Below the pieces are notes generated by a model. It made no database searches and was not told where the DNA came from. It was given only the letters and a program-made list of their open reading frames with translations. This document shows, piece after piece, positions 36,661 to 44,143 of a stretch of 64,000 bases of DNA. Source of the DNA: Reinekea forsetii (lineage in GTDB: Bacteria; Pseudomonadota; Gammaproteobacteria; Pseudomonadales; Natronospirillaceae); NCBI RefSeq assembly GCF_018860385.1, contig NZ_JAHKPH010000003.1, forward strand, positions 139,585-203,584, in the 5' to 3' direction. Each line of letters begins with the position of its first letter. The stretch's first letter is position 1. A program made the position numbers and the translations under genes.

Positions 36661-37047
36661 ATGACTGAAATATGGACACCGGCATCTGAAAACGATGCCT
36701 TTCCTTCCGAAGCTCTAAACCGCGTACTGGAACTAACCCCAATTGACCAACTGCCTTCAAATTGCCCCGACGAATTATTGCCGTTGCAGCCATGGATGAA
36801 GCGCCCTTTTGCTCAATGGCAAGAAACTCTGGAGGCACTTGATGTAGCGCAACTGACGCATTTGGTACGCTTTTTTACCTTGGCCGAAACACAGTGGACT
36901 GACTGGCAAGCAGGCGATAAAAACCCTGCCATTTGGGCAAGTAAAGTTTTAAAACAGAAGCAAGCCTTCCCTGATAAAACATTGATTGCCTGGATACGCC
37001 AAGTATCGACCAATAGATTCATACCCTATGGCAATATTCTGGGTTAA
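36661..37047 (+). CDS. Conserved hypothetical protein upstream of hrpB
   Basis: A 128-residue soluble protein, no family recognised. It has several Trp residues (IWTPAS, QPWMKRPFAQWQ, TQWTDWQAGDKNPAIWASKVL) and ends in WIRQVSTNRFIPYGNILG. The NRF-P-G end looks conserved in small proteins found beside hrpB in related bacteria, as far as I recall. ATG 36661 follows an AGAGAG site. Its stop is 2 bp before the hrpB start, so the two are coupled, suggesting a functional link with the helicase. Confidence 0.7.
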   Translation: MTEIWTPASENDAFPSEALNRVLELTPIDQLPSNCPDELLPLQPWMKRPFAQWQETLEALDVAQLTHLVRFFTLAETQWTDWQAGDKNPAIWASKVLKQKQAFPDKTLIAWIRQVSTNRFIPYGNILG

Positions 37048-37049
37048 AA

Positions 37050-39386
37050 ATGCCACAACTCCCCATTGAGTCCATTAAATCTGAAGTGTTGTCGGCTTGG
37101 CAAACGGGCGGCTGCATAGTCAGTGCGCCTCCAGGCTCGGGGAAATCAACGCAACTGCCGCTCTGGGGCCTAGATTTACCTTTTAAAAAAACATTTTTAC
37201 TGATTCCAAAGCGGATTGCCGTAAAGCTAGCGGCCAATCAATTAGCCAACAATTTAAATCAAAAGGTTGGGGAAACTGTTGGCTATCAATTGCGACAAGA
37301 TCAGTGCCTAAGCAACCAAACGCGAATCATCGTAACCAGCTATGGTAGTTTTTTACAGATGCTATTGAATGACACTGAATCTGTATCTAATTGCACGGTT
37401 ATTATGGATGAATTTCATGAGCGAGCGCTTGATCAGGATGTCAGTTTTGCGCTGATTCAGGAGGCCATTGCACTACTCGATGAGCCTGTGCCATTGATCA
37501 TCATGTCGGCAACGTTAGAAGTAGAGCAACTTCAAAAAATGACTGAGTTGCCGCTGATTGCTTCTCCTGGCTTTAGCTATCCAATTGACATTGAATATCG
37601 AAAACTAGATTTAGATCGCAGCACAGAATTTGCGCAATTCATTGAAAAAATTTGGCAAAACAGCCGCTCTCACCTGTTGGTGTTCTTAGCAGGTTTAAAA
37701 GAAATAAGAGCGCTTGAGCGAACTATCAACAATACCATCCCTGTACTGGTTCTTCATGGACAGCTAAATAACACCCCTAATCTAGAACAACTAAACACGG
37801 TCGAAAAAACAGTCATTTTAGCCACTAATATCGCTGAAAGCAGTGTAACGCTCGCCAACGTTCATACTGTTATCGACAGTGGCCTAGAGCGATTTGCCAC
37901 AACGCACCCTATTACTGGAATTTCAGCGCTAAAAACCCGACGAATCAGCCAAGCCAGCGCCACTCAGCGTGCCGGCCGTGCTGGACGTCTAGGGCCAGGA
38001 AAGGTCTTTCGGTTATGGAGCGAAGATGAGCATCAATCTAGAATTCCCTATCAACCTGCCGAAATTACACAGGCTGATTTAACCCTAAGCCTTTTGCAAC
38101 TCGCCTTATGGGGAACTCGGTTCGATCAAGCCTCTTGGTTAACCCAACCCGATAAAAACAGAGTAAAAGCGGCCGACCAAAAGTGCGAACACTGGGGCGC
38201 ACTTAAAGATGGACAAATAACCCAACACGGTGAAGCCATGTTAGCGACAGGGCTTGACCCTACGTTGGCTCATTTTGTCGTGACCGCCAAACATTACGAA
38301 TGCTTGCCTGCGGCGATTATATTTGCGGCGACTTTATCCGTTGATCCGGCTCAATTGGCTCAAAACTTCAAGCCAACTTCAATGCCCAACCATTCACAAA
38401 TAAGACAAGAAGCAAAACGTCTCGCAAAGCGCCTCAAGCAAGAAATTCATGCCCAGTTTAAACCATTAGATTCTTTAGCCTTAGTCAAAGCATTTCAACA
38501 ACGATTAATTTATTCGCCAACAATAGGTGCGCCGAAACTCTTTAATGGCGCTTCTGTCAGCTTTATGAACTCCAATGATAGTGAGTGGTCACTGATGCTC
38601 GAAGGCCACCAGCAGGATCGCAGCATTCGCGTTTTTCATGCTCTGCCCATCGAGTCAGACACGGTGTTTAAAGCAATAAAAGTAGATCAGGCGGTGCAAT
38701 TTCGGCCAAGTCAGAGGCAAGCGTTTTGGCGTATTGAGACGGTGGGCCAAATAGTCATAAAGCAAGAGCCATTTAAAGCAAACCCTGAAGAGAAAACACA
38801 AGCTTGGGAGAGCTACATCGCCAATCATGGAGAAAGTGCACTGCCGACAAGCTCAAGCTTGCTCGGTTTAAAACAGCGCTGGCAAATAGCAAAGAAAGCA
38901 CTGAATAACTGGCCAGAATGGCCCGACGCATCGGATTGGTTGGGAATTGCTCAACCTTTTTTAACAGGTTTAAACGCCTTAGCGGATTTAGATACTGTAG
39001 CGGCCTTTAAACATTGGGCTGGTTATGAGCAACTGGCCACCCTTGACCAATTGTGCCCAAAGCAATGGCAATGCCCATCTGGTCGCTCAGTCCCTTTAGC
39101 GTATCAACCTCAAAACGGCAAAGTAGTTGCCCAATTAAAGCTCCAAGAAGCCTTTGGCTTAAATGAACAACCAACCGTGGCAAACAATTTGGCCATAACC
39201 TTAGAGCTCACGGCCCCGAATGGTCGGCCCGTTGCAACCGTGCACGACTTACCTCATTTCTGGCGTAACATTTACCCAGAAGTTCGAAAGGAGCTTCGCG
39301 GGCGATACGCGAAGCACCCTTGGCCTGAAGACCCTATTGGCTTTAAGGCCACAGCAAAAACTAATCGCCAGTTGCGAGCCACCTAA
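37050..39386 (+). CDS. hrpB: ATP-dependent helicase HrpB
   Basis: A 778-residue DEAH/RHA-type helicase of unknown RNA substrate. Motif I is APPGSGKSTQLP (about 28-39), motif II is DEFH in MDEFHERALDQD (about 116-127, DEFH in place of DEAH), motif III is MSATLE, and motif VI QRAGRAGRLGPG (about 307-318). The HrpB C-terminal domain (KELRGRYAKHPWPEDP near the end) is present and identifies HrpB rather than HrpA. It starts 2 bp after the hypothetical gene and ends 68 bp before dgkA. Confidence 0.96.
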   Translation: MPQLPIESIKSEVLSAWQTGGCIVSAPPGSGKSTQLPLWGLDLPFKKTFLLIPKRIAVKLAANQLANNLNQKVGETVGYQLRQDQCLSNQTRIIVTSYGSFLQMLLNDTESVSNCTVIMDEFHERALDQDVSFALIQEAIALLDEPVPLIIMSATLEVEQLQKMTELPLIASPGFSYPIDIEYRKLDLDRSTEFAQFIEKIWQNSRSHLLVFLAGLKEIRALERTINNTIPVLVLHGQLNNTPNLEQLNTVEKTVILATNIAESSVTLANVHTVIDSGLERFATTHPITGISALKTRRISQASATQRAGRAGRLGPGKVFRLWSEDEHQSRIPYQPAEITQADLTLSLLQLALWGTRFDQASWLTQPDKNRVKAADQKCEHWGALKDGQITQHGEAMLATGLDPTLAHFVVTAKHYECLPAAIIFAATLSVDPAQLAQNFKPTSMPNHSQIRQEAKRLAKRLKQEIHAQFKPLDSLALVKAFQQRLIYSPTIGAPKLFNGASVSFMNSNDSEWSLMLEGHQQDRSIRVFHALPIESDTVFKAIKVDQAVQFRPSQRQAFWRIETVGQIVIKQEPFKANPEEKTQAWESYIANHGESALPTSSSLLGLKQRWQIAKKALNNWPEWPDASDWLGIAQPFLTGLNALADLDTVAAFKHWAGYEQLATLDQLCPKQWQCPSGRSVPLAYQPQNGKVVAQLKLQEAFGLNEQPTVANNLAITLELTAPNGRPVATVHDLPHFWRNIYPEVRKELRGRYAKHPWPEDPIGFKATAKTNRQLRAT

Positions 39387-39454
39387 AAACAAGCCTTGCC
39401 TGATGAGTGTATTGCTATACCATACGCCTCAAATTATGAGCATGCTCTGACCTT

Positions 39455-39868
39455 ATGAAGCAAGATATTTCAAGCAACAAAAGTACATCGATTCCTGAAA
39501 AAAAGCCCAATGGCATTAAACGCATATGGCTGGCTACTCAGTACAGTTATCGTGGTCTTATCGCTACCGCTCAACATGAAGAAGCGTTCCGACAAGAGCT
39601 ATTGCTGTTATTGTGCGCTTTTTTATTGATGCCTTTATTTGCAACAAGCTGGTTCCACGCTGTTGCACTGATAGGATCGGTTATCATGATTTTGATCGTA
39701 GAATTACTGAACAGTGCAATTGAAGCCATTGTTGATCGTGTAGGATTAGAGTTTCATGAATTGTCTGGGCGAGCTAAAGATATGGGGTCTGCAGCGGTTT
39801 TTTTAAGCATCACCTTGGCGGGAATGATTTGGTTGGTGTCTATTATCCAGTGGTTTTTACACCACTAA
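39455..39868 (+). CDS. dgkA: Diacylglycerol kinase
   Basis: A 137-residue inner-membrane enzyme phosphorylating diacylglycerol to phosphatidate, recycling lipid released by membrane-derived oligosaccharide or LPS modification. The N-terminal 25 residues form an extra polar stretch. The family core is ATQHEEAFRQEL (about 37-48), then ELLNSAIEAIVDRVG (about 86-100) with the catalytic Glu, and LSGRAKDMGSAAVFLS (about 109-124). Three membrane helices. It ends 4 bp before a convergent unknown gene. Confidence 0.95.
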   Translation: MKQDISSNKSTSIPEKKPNGIKRIWLATQYSYRGLIATAQHEEAFRQELLLLLCAFLLMPLFATSWFHAVALIGSVIMILIVELLNSAIEAIVDRVGLEFHELSGRAKDMGSAAVFLSITLAGMIWLVSIIQWFLHH

Positions 39869-39872
39869 GTTG

Positions 39873-40250
39873 CTATAAAGCAAATTCTTCGTAAGGCCAC
39901 ATTGTTGCGGGCCGATCTTCTACCCGCTCGATTGCGCCTAAGTTTCGCTCCAAATAAGCCATAATTGTCATGGCAATTTCAAACTCACTGTTTTCGTCTA
40001 AACCCTTTGTTGTTACAGCAAAACACAGGCGACGGCGAGTTCGCATTTGGGCTCTAATTTTCACACTATCGGTAACAAATTGATCTAAAAACCCAGTTAA
40101 TTCTTGAGGTTCTTTAAGATCTTGATGCAGGGTAAGCCACCAAACACGCTCCCAACAATTAGCCGCCAGTCTAATTCTAGGAGGCATTGGGGGAAAATCT
40201 TTAGGGGAATAGGATGGTGAATGAATTCTAGAGACCTTCGCTGCCGTCAT
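39873..40250 (-). CDS. Hypothetical protein
   Basis: A 125-residue soluble protein, no family recognised. After a Pro/Ser-rich start (about 1-22) comes IRLAANCWERVWWLTLHQDL and a basic stretch RAQMRTRRRLCFAVTTKGLD, ending EDRPATMWPYEEFAL. ATG 40250 has a GAGG site at normal distance, which supports it being a gene. It is convergent with dgkA. A later start at the internal Met22 is possible. Confidence 0.6.
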   Translation of the reverse strand: MTAAKVSRIHSPSYSPKDFPPMPPRIRLAANCWERVWWLTLHQDLKEPQELTGFLDQFVTDSVKIRAQMRTRRRLCFAVTTKGLDENSEFEIAMTIMAYLERNLGAIERVEDRPATMWPYEEFAL

Positions 40251-40391
40251 GATCGTGAACCTCGATGCTGAATTAGGCTTCCATCCCTGAATTGAATAAA
40301 TAATGTACTACAATTATAGAAGTCATGGCAGTTTGTCAAATTTAAGACCGTTAATTGGCTTAACTTATTTTAATTTCGTGATATATGTCTA

Positions 40392-40418
40392 AAAATTGAA
40401 CAGCCAAAATTGAACAGC
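40392..40418. repeat. Tandem 13-bp direct repeat
   Basis: AAAATTGAACAGC occurs twice in a row (40392-40404 and 40406-40418, period 14) in the non-coding stretch between the unknown gene at 40250 and arsR. It could be a replication-slippage duplication or a pair of protein sites on one face of the helix (period 14 is not a multiple of a helical turn). Confidence 0.6.
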
Positions 40419-40454
40419 ATCACCTTCAGTCACGTCAACAATGACGCCTAAAAA

Positions 40455-40491
40455 GGGAAAAAGAGAGGATTTAGGCTCTAATCAGAGCCTA
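40455..40491 (-). terminator. Terminator overlapping the arsR stop codon
   Basis: TAGGCTCT (40472-40479) pairs with AGAGCCTA (40484-40491) around AATC. The arsR stop codon lies in the right arm (40489-40491). On the minus strand a pyrimidine run with T5 follows. The T run is interrupted, so strength is uncertain. Confidence 0.55.
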
Positions 40492-40800
40492 TTTCGCGCA
40501 ATATAGGTTATAAAGTACGGAGATGATCGCTTCAGCTTGTGGGCTTGCTATAGAATAATAAACCGTTTGAGCCTCTTTGCGCACTTTCACCATCTTGTCA
40601 TTACGTAGACGAGCTAAGTGCTGCGATAAGGCCGATTGACTCAACGGGATGCGTTCATTTAATTCGCCAACGCATTTTTCACCTGAAATCAGGTTACATA
40701 ATATTAATAAACGGCTTTCATTACTGAGCGATTTCAATAACGCCGCCGCTTCAGACGCGTTTGATTCAAGCATTTCAATTGGTAAATCTAGCGTATCCAT
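40489..40800 (-). CDS. ArsR-family repressor, SqrR/BigR-like
   Basis: A 103-residue ArsR-type winged-helix repressor: SEAAALLKSLSNESRLLILC, the DNA-reading helix LSQSALSQHLARLRNDKMV, and the wing VRKEAQTVYYSI. It lacks the CVCDL metal site of arsenic-sensing ArsR. It has Cys35 and Cys101, 66 residues apart, the same distance as the persulfide/redox-sensing pair of SqrR (41/107) and BigR (42/108) as I remember them, plus an extra Cys43. So it probably senses reactive sulfur species or redox state. A dyad operator candidate lies upstream at 40858-40893. No sulfide-oxidation gene is adjacent. Confidence 0.88.
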   Translation of the reverse strand: MDTLDLPIEMLESNASEAAALLKSLSNESRLLILCNLISGEKCVGELNERIPLSQSALSQHLARLRNDKMVKVRKEAQTVYYSIASPQAEAIISVLYNLYCAK

Positions 40801-40857
40801 TTGTTTGACCCTGATAGAAAGGCTACATTTTACAAGAATTTACAGACTAACTCTACG

Positions 40858-40893
40858 ATAACTGATGCACTTTACTTGGCATCATTCAGTTAT
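40858..40893. promoter_or_regulatory. Nested dyad, candidate ArsR-family operator
   Basis: Two perfect inverted repeats share this stretch: ATAACTGA (40858-40865) with TCAGTTAT (40886-40893), and TGATGC (40863-40868) with GCATCA (40879-40884). It lies between the divergent arsR (start 40800) and RDD gene (start 40937), the usual place for an autoregulated ArsR site. The two dyads are offset by 2 bp. Confidence 0.5.
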
Positions 40894-40936
40894 TCCCATA
40901 TCCTGCCCGAAAAAGCGAATATCTATAGGTCTCTTT

Positions 40937-41371
40937 GTGTCGATAGAAAAGTCAAATGTAGCGTTATACCGAATTATTGGCAGTGTCGTTTATGACTGGC
41001 TCGTATTGTTAGGATTGTTGATGGTTTTCGGTTTTTTTGCCGTTGCCATCAACCATAGCCTGACCGGTGAAGAAGCTATTTCCAGCGAAAACATCTTTTT
41101 TAAGCTTTATATTCTGGCCGTTATAGCCTTGTATTTCGTATATTTTTGGCATCGATCAGGGCAAACCGTTGGTATGAAAGCTTGGAAAATACAGTTGCAA
41201 TCAGTAGATCAGACCCCAATTAAAGCAAAGCAATTATTCACACGGTTAATAGTAGCGGTACCCAGCTATGCTATAGGCTTAATAGGCATTTTATGGCTGT
41301 TTACACCGTCAAAGCGCACCTGGCAAGATTTGGCCAGCGGCACACAATTAACCTTTAAACCTAGAAAGTAA
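40937..41371 (+). CDS. RDD family membrane protein
   Basis: A membrane protein of the RDD family, about 144 residues from GTG 40937. The frame is open upstream to an ATG at 40865, but that ATG lies inside the candidate operator and adds 24 unlikely residues (KKRISIGLF). The RDD pattern is VALYRIIGSVVYDWLVLLGL at the first helix, a second helix (about 50-65) followed by WHRSGQTVGMKAWKIQL, and a third helix with VPSYAIGLIGILWLF, then KRTWQDLASGTQL. Transport substrate is unknown; some RDD proteins act as Na+/H+ antiporters. It diverges from arsR. Confidence 0.82.
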   Translation: MSIEKSNVALYRIIGSVVYDWLVLLGLLMVFGFFAVAINHSLTGEEAISSENIFFKLYILAVIALYFVYFWHRSGQTVGMKAWKIQLQSVDQTPIKAKQLFTRLIVAVPSYAIGLIGILWLFTPSKRTWQDLASGTQLTFKPRK

Positions 41372-41445
41372 CGAAGTTGGCACTTTATAAGTCAACTCAT
41401 CATTATAATTAAAACGCTCACTTGAATAACAAATGGAACTCACCC

Positions 41446-42912
41446 ATGAAAATTACATATTCAAACTCCCCTATCAAAGATATTTCCCAGCAGCTAATGG
41501 TTGCATTCCTCTTTGAAGACGCCGACACAAAAAGCTTTTCAGCCCTAAAAGATAGTCAATCTGCACTTATTGAGTCACTGGTTGATATCAAAACAATAAA
41601 ATCCGATCTGGGTTCAGTGACGCCTCTAATTGGTCACGCCGGTTTACCCGCTGCGCACGTGGTTGTAATTGGCTGCGGCAAAGCCGAAAACTTTAAAGAA
41701 GCTGAAATCATCAAGACCATGGCCTCTGTAACGGCGGCTATCAAGAGCAGTTCAGCGAAATCATTGGCGCTTTGTGTTGATGACATCACGACTTCTTCTC
41801 GCGATGCTGTTTGGTGTGCTGGTAAATGCACCGAAACTATTTTGACCGGTCTATATGAATACGATACGACTAAGAGCAAAAAAGCCGATTCAACAACGCT
41901 CGAAGAGATTCACTTCATAACGGAAGCAACTGAGTTAGACCAAACCATTGTTAATGCCAAAGCTATTGCACACGGAACCAACATTGCTCGTGAGTTAGGC
42001 AACTTACCTGCTAACATTTGTGACCCAGATTATTTAGCCGCTCAAGCAACCAATTTGGCCGATGCGTACGATGAAGTTGATGTTGAGATTTTAGAAGAAA
42101 CTCAACTAGAAGAGATGGGTATGGGTGCTTTCATGGCTGTTTCTCGTGGCAGTGAAAAAGGCGGCAAAATTCTAGTCATGAAATACAACGGCGGCCCAGC
42201 TGGAGAGAAACCTCATGTATTAGTGGGTAAAGGCTTAACATTTGATTCGGGCGGCTACAGCTTAAAGCCACCAGCGGGCATGGAAGAAATGAAATGGGAC
42301 ATGCTGGGCGCGGCTTCAGTTATTGGCACCATGAACACCATTGCAGAATTAAAGCCAAACATGAACGTCATTGGTGTGGTTGCAACGGCTGAAAACATGA
42401 TAAGTGGTGGCGCGACTCGCCCAGGCGATGTTGTTACCTGCATGAACGGCAAAACTGTTGAAATTATTAACACAGATGCCGAAGGGCGTTTGGTGTTGTG
42501 CGATACCTTAACGTACGTTGAGCGATTTGAACCGAAATCTGTCGTCGACATTGCTACGTTAACGGGCGCTATTGTCATAGGCCTTGGGCACCATGCGACT
42601 GGCGTCTACGCGAATGACGAAGTATTGCAACAAGAGCTTGTAAGCGCGGGTATTGCTAGCTGGGATCGTGGTTGGGCTATGCCTCTTTGGGATGATTATA
42701 AAGACCAATTGAAATCACCTTATGCCGATATGCGTAATGTGGGCACACGTGCCGGCGGTTCTATTACGGCGGCTGTATTTTTAAGTGAATACGCTAAAAA
42801 CTACAAGTGGGCACATTTAGACATTGCCGGCACTGGTTGGTCTTCAGCTAAAGAAGGTGCTTCTGGTCGCCCTGTGGCCATGTTGACACAGTACTTGTTA
42901 AGCCAAAAATAA
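41446..42912 (+). CDS. pepA: Leucyl aminopeptidase
   Basis: An M17 di-metal aminopeptidase, 488 residues from ATG 41446 (a TTG at 41422 would add eight residues). The metal site is in VGKGLTFDSGGYSLKPP (about 260-276), and the family signature NTDAEGRLVL is near 342-351. In gammaproteobacteria the protein also acts in plasmid dimer resolution and transcriptional control. It stands upstream of holC and valS, the conserved order, but a strong terminator at 42935-42961 separates it from holC here. Confidence 0.96.
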   Translation: MKITYSNSPIKDISQQLMVAFLFEDADTKSFSALKDSQSALIESLVDIKTIKSDLGSVTPLIGHAGLPAAHVVVIGCGKAENFKEAEIIKTMASVTAAIKSSSAKSLALCVDDITTSSRDAVWCAGKCTETILTGLYEYDTTKSKKADSTTLEEIHFITEATELDQTIVNAKAIAHGTNIARELGNLPANICDPDYLAAQATNLADAYDEVDVEILEETQLEEMGMGAFMAVSRGSEKGGKILVMKYNGGPAGEKPHVLVGKGLTFDSGGYSLKPPAGMEEMKWDMLGAASVIGTMNTIAELKPNMNVIGVVATAENMISGGATRPGDVVTCMNGKTVEIINTDAEGRLVLCDTLTYVERFEPKSVVDIATLTGAIVIGLGHHATGVYANDEVLQQELVSAGIASWDRGWAMPLWDDYKDQLKSPYADMRNVGTRAGGSITAAVFLSEYAKNYKWAHLDIAGTGWSSAKEGASGRPVAMLTQYLLSQK

Positions 42913-42934
42913 ATAAACTTTGGTGATTAACAAC

Positions 42935-42961
42935 AAAGCACTCTACGGAGTGCTTTTTTTT
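42935..42961 (+). terminator. Terminator of pepA with a UACG tetraloop
   Basis: AAAGCACTC (42935-42943) pairs with GAGTGCTTT (42948-42956) around TACG, a very stable UNCG-type loop closed by C-G, followed by a run of T through 42961. It isolates pepA from the holC-valS unit. Confidence 0.9.
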
Positions 42962-43091
42962 GCCTGCAAATAGGTGATCTGGTTCTTAATTATCCGCCAC
43001 ATCCCAGTAATTAAGCTTGATTAATAGCCCCATTACGCGCAAAAATGTGTAAAATTCAGAGCCCTACAGCTTATAAAGAAAAGCGAAATTC

Positions 43092-43520
43092 ATGACTAAG
43101 GTAGATTTTCATATTTTGCCGGCGTTTCAAGAGCATGAGCGTATTAAATATGTCACTCGGCTCATACGAAAAGCGCAGTCCCAATCGTTGAATGTACTCA
43201 TCAGTACAGAAGACGAGGCACATCAGCGTGCGGTCAGTGAAGGATTATGGGCCAGTTCGCCCGATTCTTTTTTAGCACACCAACACATAGATGAGGGTTT
43301 TCATCCTGTTCAAATCAGTTGCAGTGATGCTTGTGGTCAACACCATCAAGTTCTCATAAACCTATGTAACGAAACGCCAAACTATTTCTCTCGATTTGAG
43401 CGTGTCTTTGAAGTAGTTAGCCAAGAACCTTCTGTGCTTAATGCTTCGCGGTCTCGTTATAAATTCTACAAAGATCGTGGCTATGCTTTAACTCGTCATG
43501 ATTTAAGGGATAGGGTTTAA
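43092..43520 (+). CDS. holC: DNA polymerase III subunit chi
   Basis: A 142-residue clamp-loader accessory subunit that binds SSB and psi. The start KVDFHILPAFQEHERIKYVTRLI and the HIDEGFHPVQI and LINLCNETPNYFSRFERVFEVV segments are typical of HolC. It is the second conserved member of pepA-holC-valS, 2 bp upstream of the unknown gene that precedes valS. Confidence 0.94.
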   Translation: MTKVDFHILPAFQEHERIKYVTRLIRKAQSQSLNVLISTEDEAHQRAVSEGLWASSPDSFLAHQHIDEGFHPVQISCSDACGQHHQVLINLCNETPNYFSRFERVFEVVSQEPSVLNASRSRYKFYKDRGYALTRHDLRDRV

Positions 43521-43522
43521 CC

Positions 43523-44035
43523 GTGTCGAAACAACCTCAGAATCACACGCTTTTAGAAGACTTAGAAGCCATACAAAAAAGCTTAGATAAGATTTCTAAA
43601 TCTGAGCCGGTGATTCCGACGTTGGAAGAAATTGTTGGGCACAGAACACCTACAACGGTTAACCCAAAAAACCCGTTTTTATCGAGCCAATCATTATCAG
43701 AGCTTATTAGCATTCGCAATGAAGCTGAAACGCACGCAGCTCAAGAACTAGCACGCATTACGCCCGTTCGGCCTATTGAAGAAATACTGAAAGAAGAGCA
43801 ACCCAAGCACAGCGCACCCGACCCAAGCATTGTCATCGAACAAATGGAGCATATGTTTGAAAGCTGGATAGAAAGCGCGGTCAGTGACTATATGTCGCTG
43901 TTTGAAAGTGAATTACGCAATCGATTACAGCAAGATTTTAAAACCTTGGTCACGCAATGGTACAAAGACCATGACCTGCCTATTCCTGAAGGCTTTGAAC
44001 GCAGCGAAGATTCTGAACCAAAAGATGAGCAATGA
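43523..44035 (+). CDS. Acidic hypothetical protein between holC and valS
   Basis: A 170-residue acidic soluble protein, no named family. The N-terminal 45 residues are polar (LLEDLEAIQKSLDKI and PTLEEIVGH), followed by a low-complexity section. The C-terminal part has a helical core IVIEQMEHMFESWIESAVSD and LESELRNRLQQDFKTLVTQW, then an acidic tail. Pseudomonads also carry an unknown gene between holC and valS, and this seems its counterpart. It is joined to holC by a 2-bp gap. A role with the chi/psi subunits is suggested only by position. Confidence 0.72.
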   Translation: MSKQPQNHTLLEDLEAIQKSLDKISKSEPVIPTLEEIVGHRTPTTVNPKNPFLSSQSLSELISIRNEAETHAAQELARITPVRPIEEILKEEQPKHSAPDPSIVIEQMEHMFESWIESAVSDYMSLFESELRNRLQQDFKTLVTQWYKDHDLPIPEGFERSEDSEPKDEQ

Positions 44036-44143
44036 GCCTGACCCAAGCCTTTGACTTATGTATAATCAGCCTATTCGAAGTTACACCCTAAACAAATAAC
44101 ACAGCCATTTATTCGTAAGTGAGACAGAGAGCACCCCATTCCC

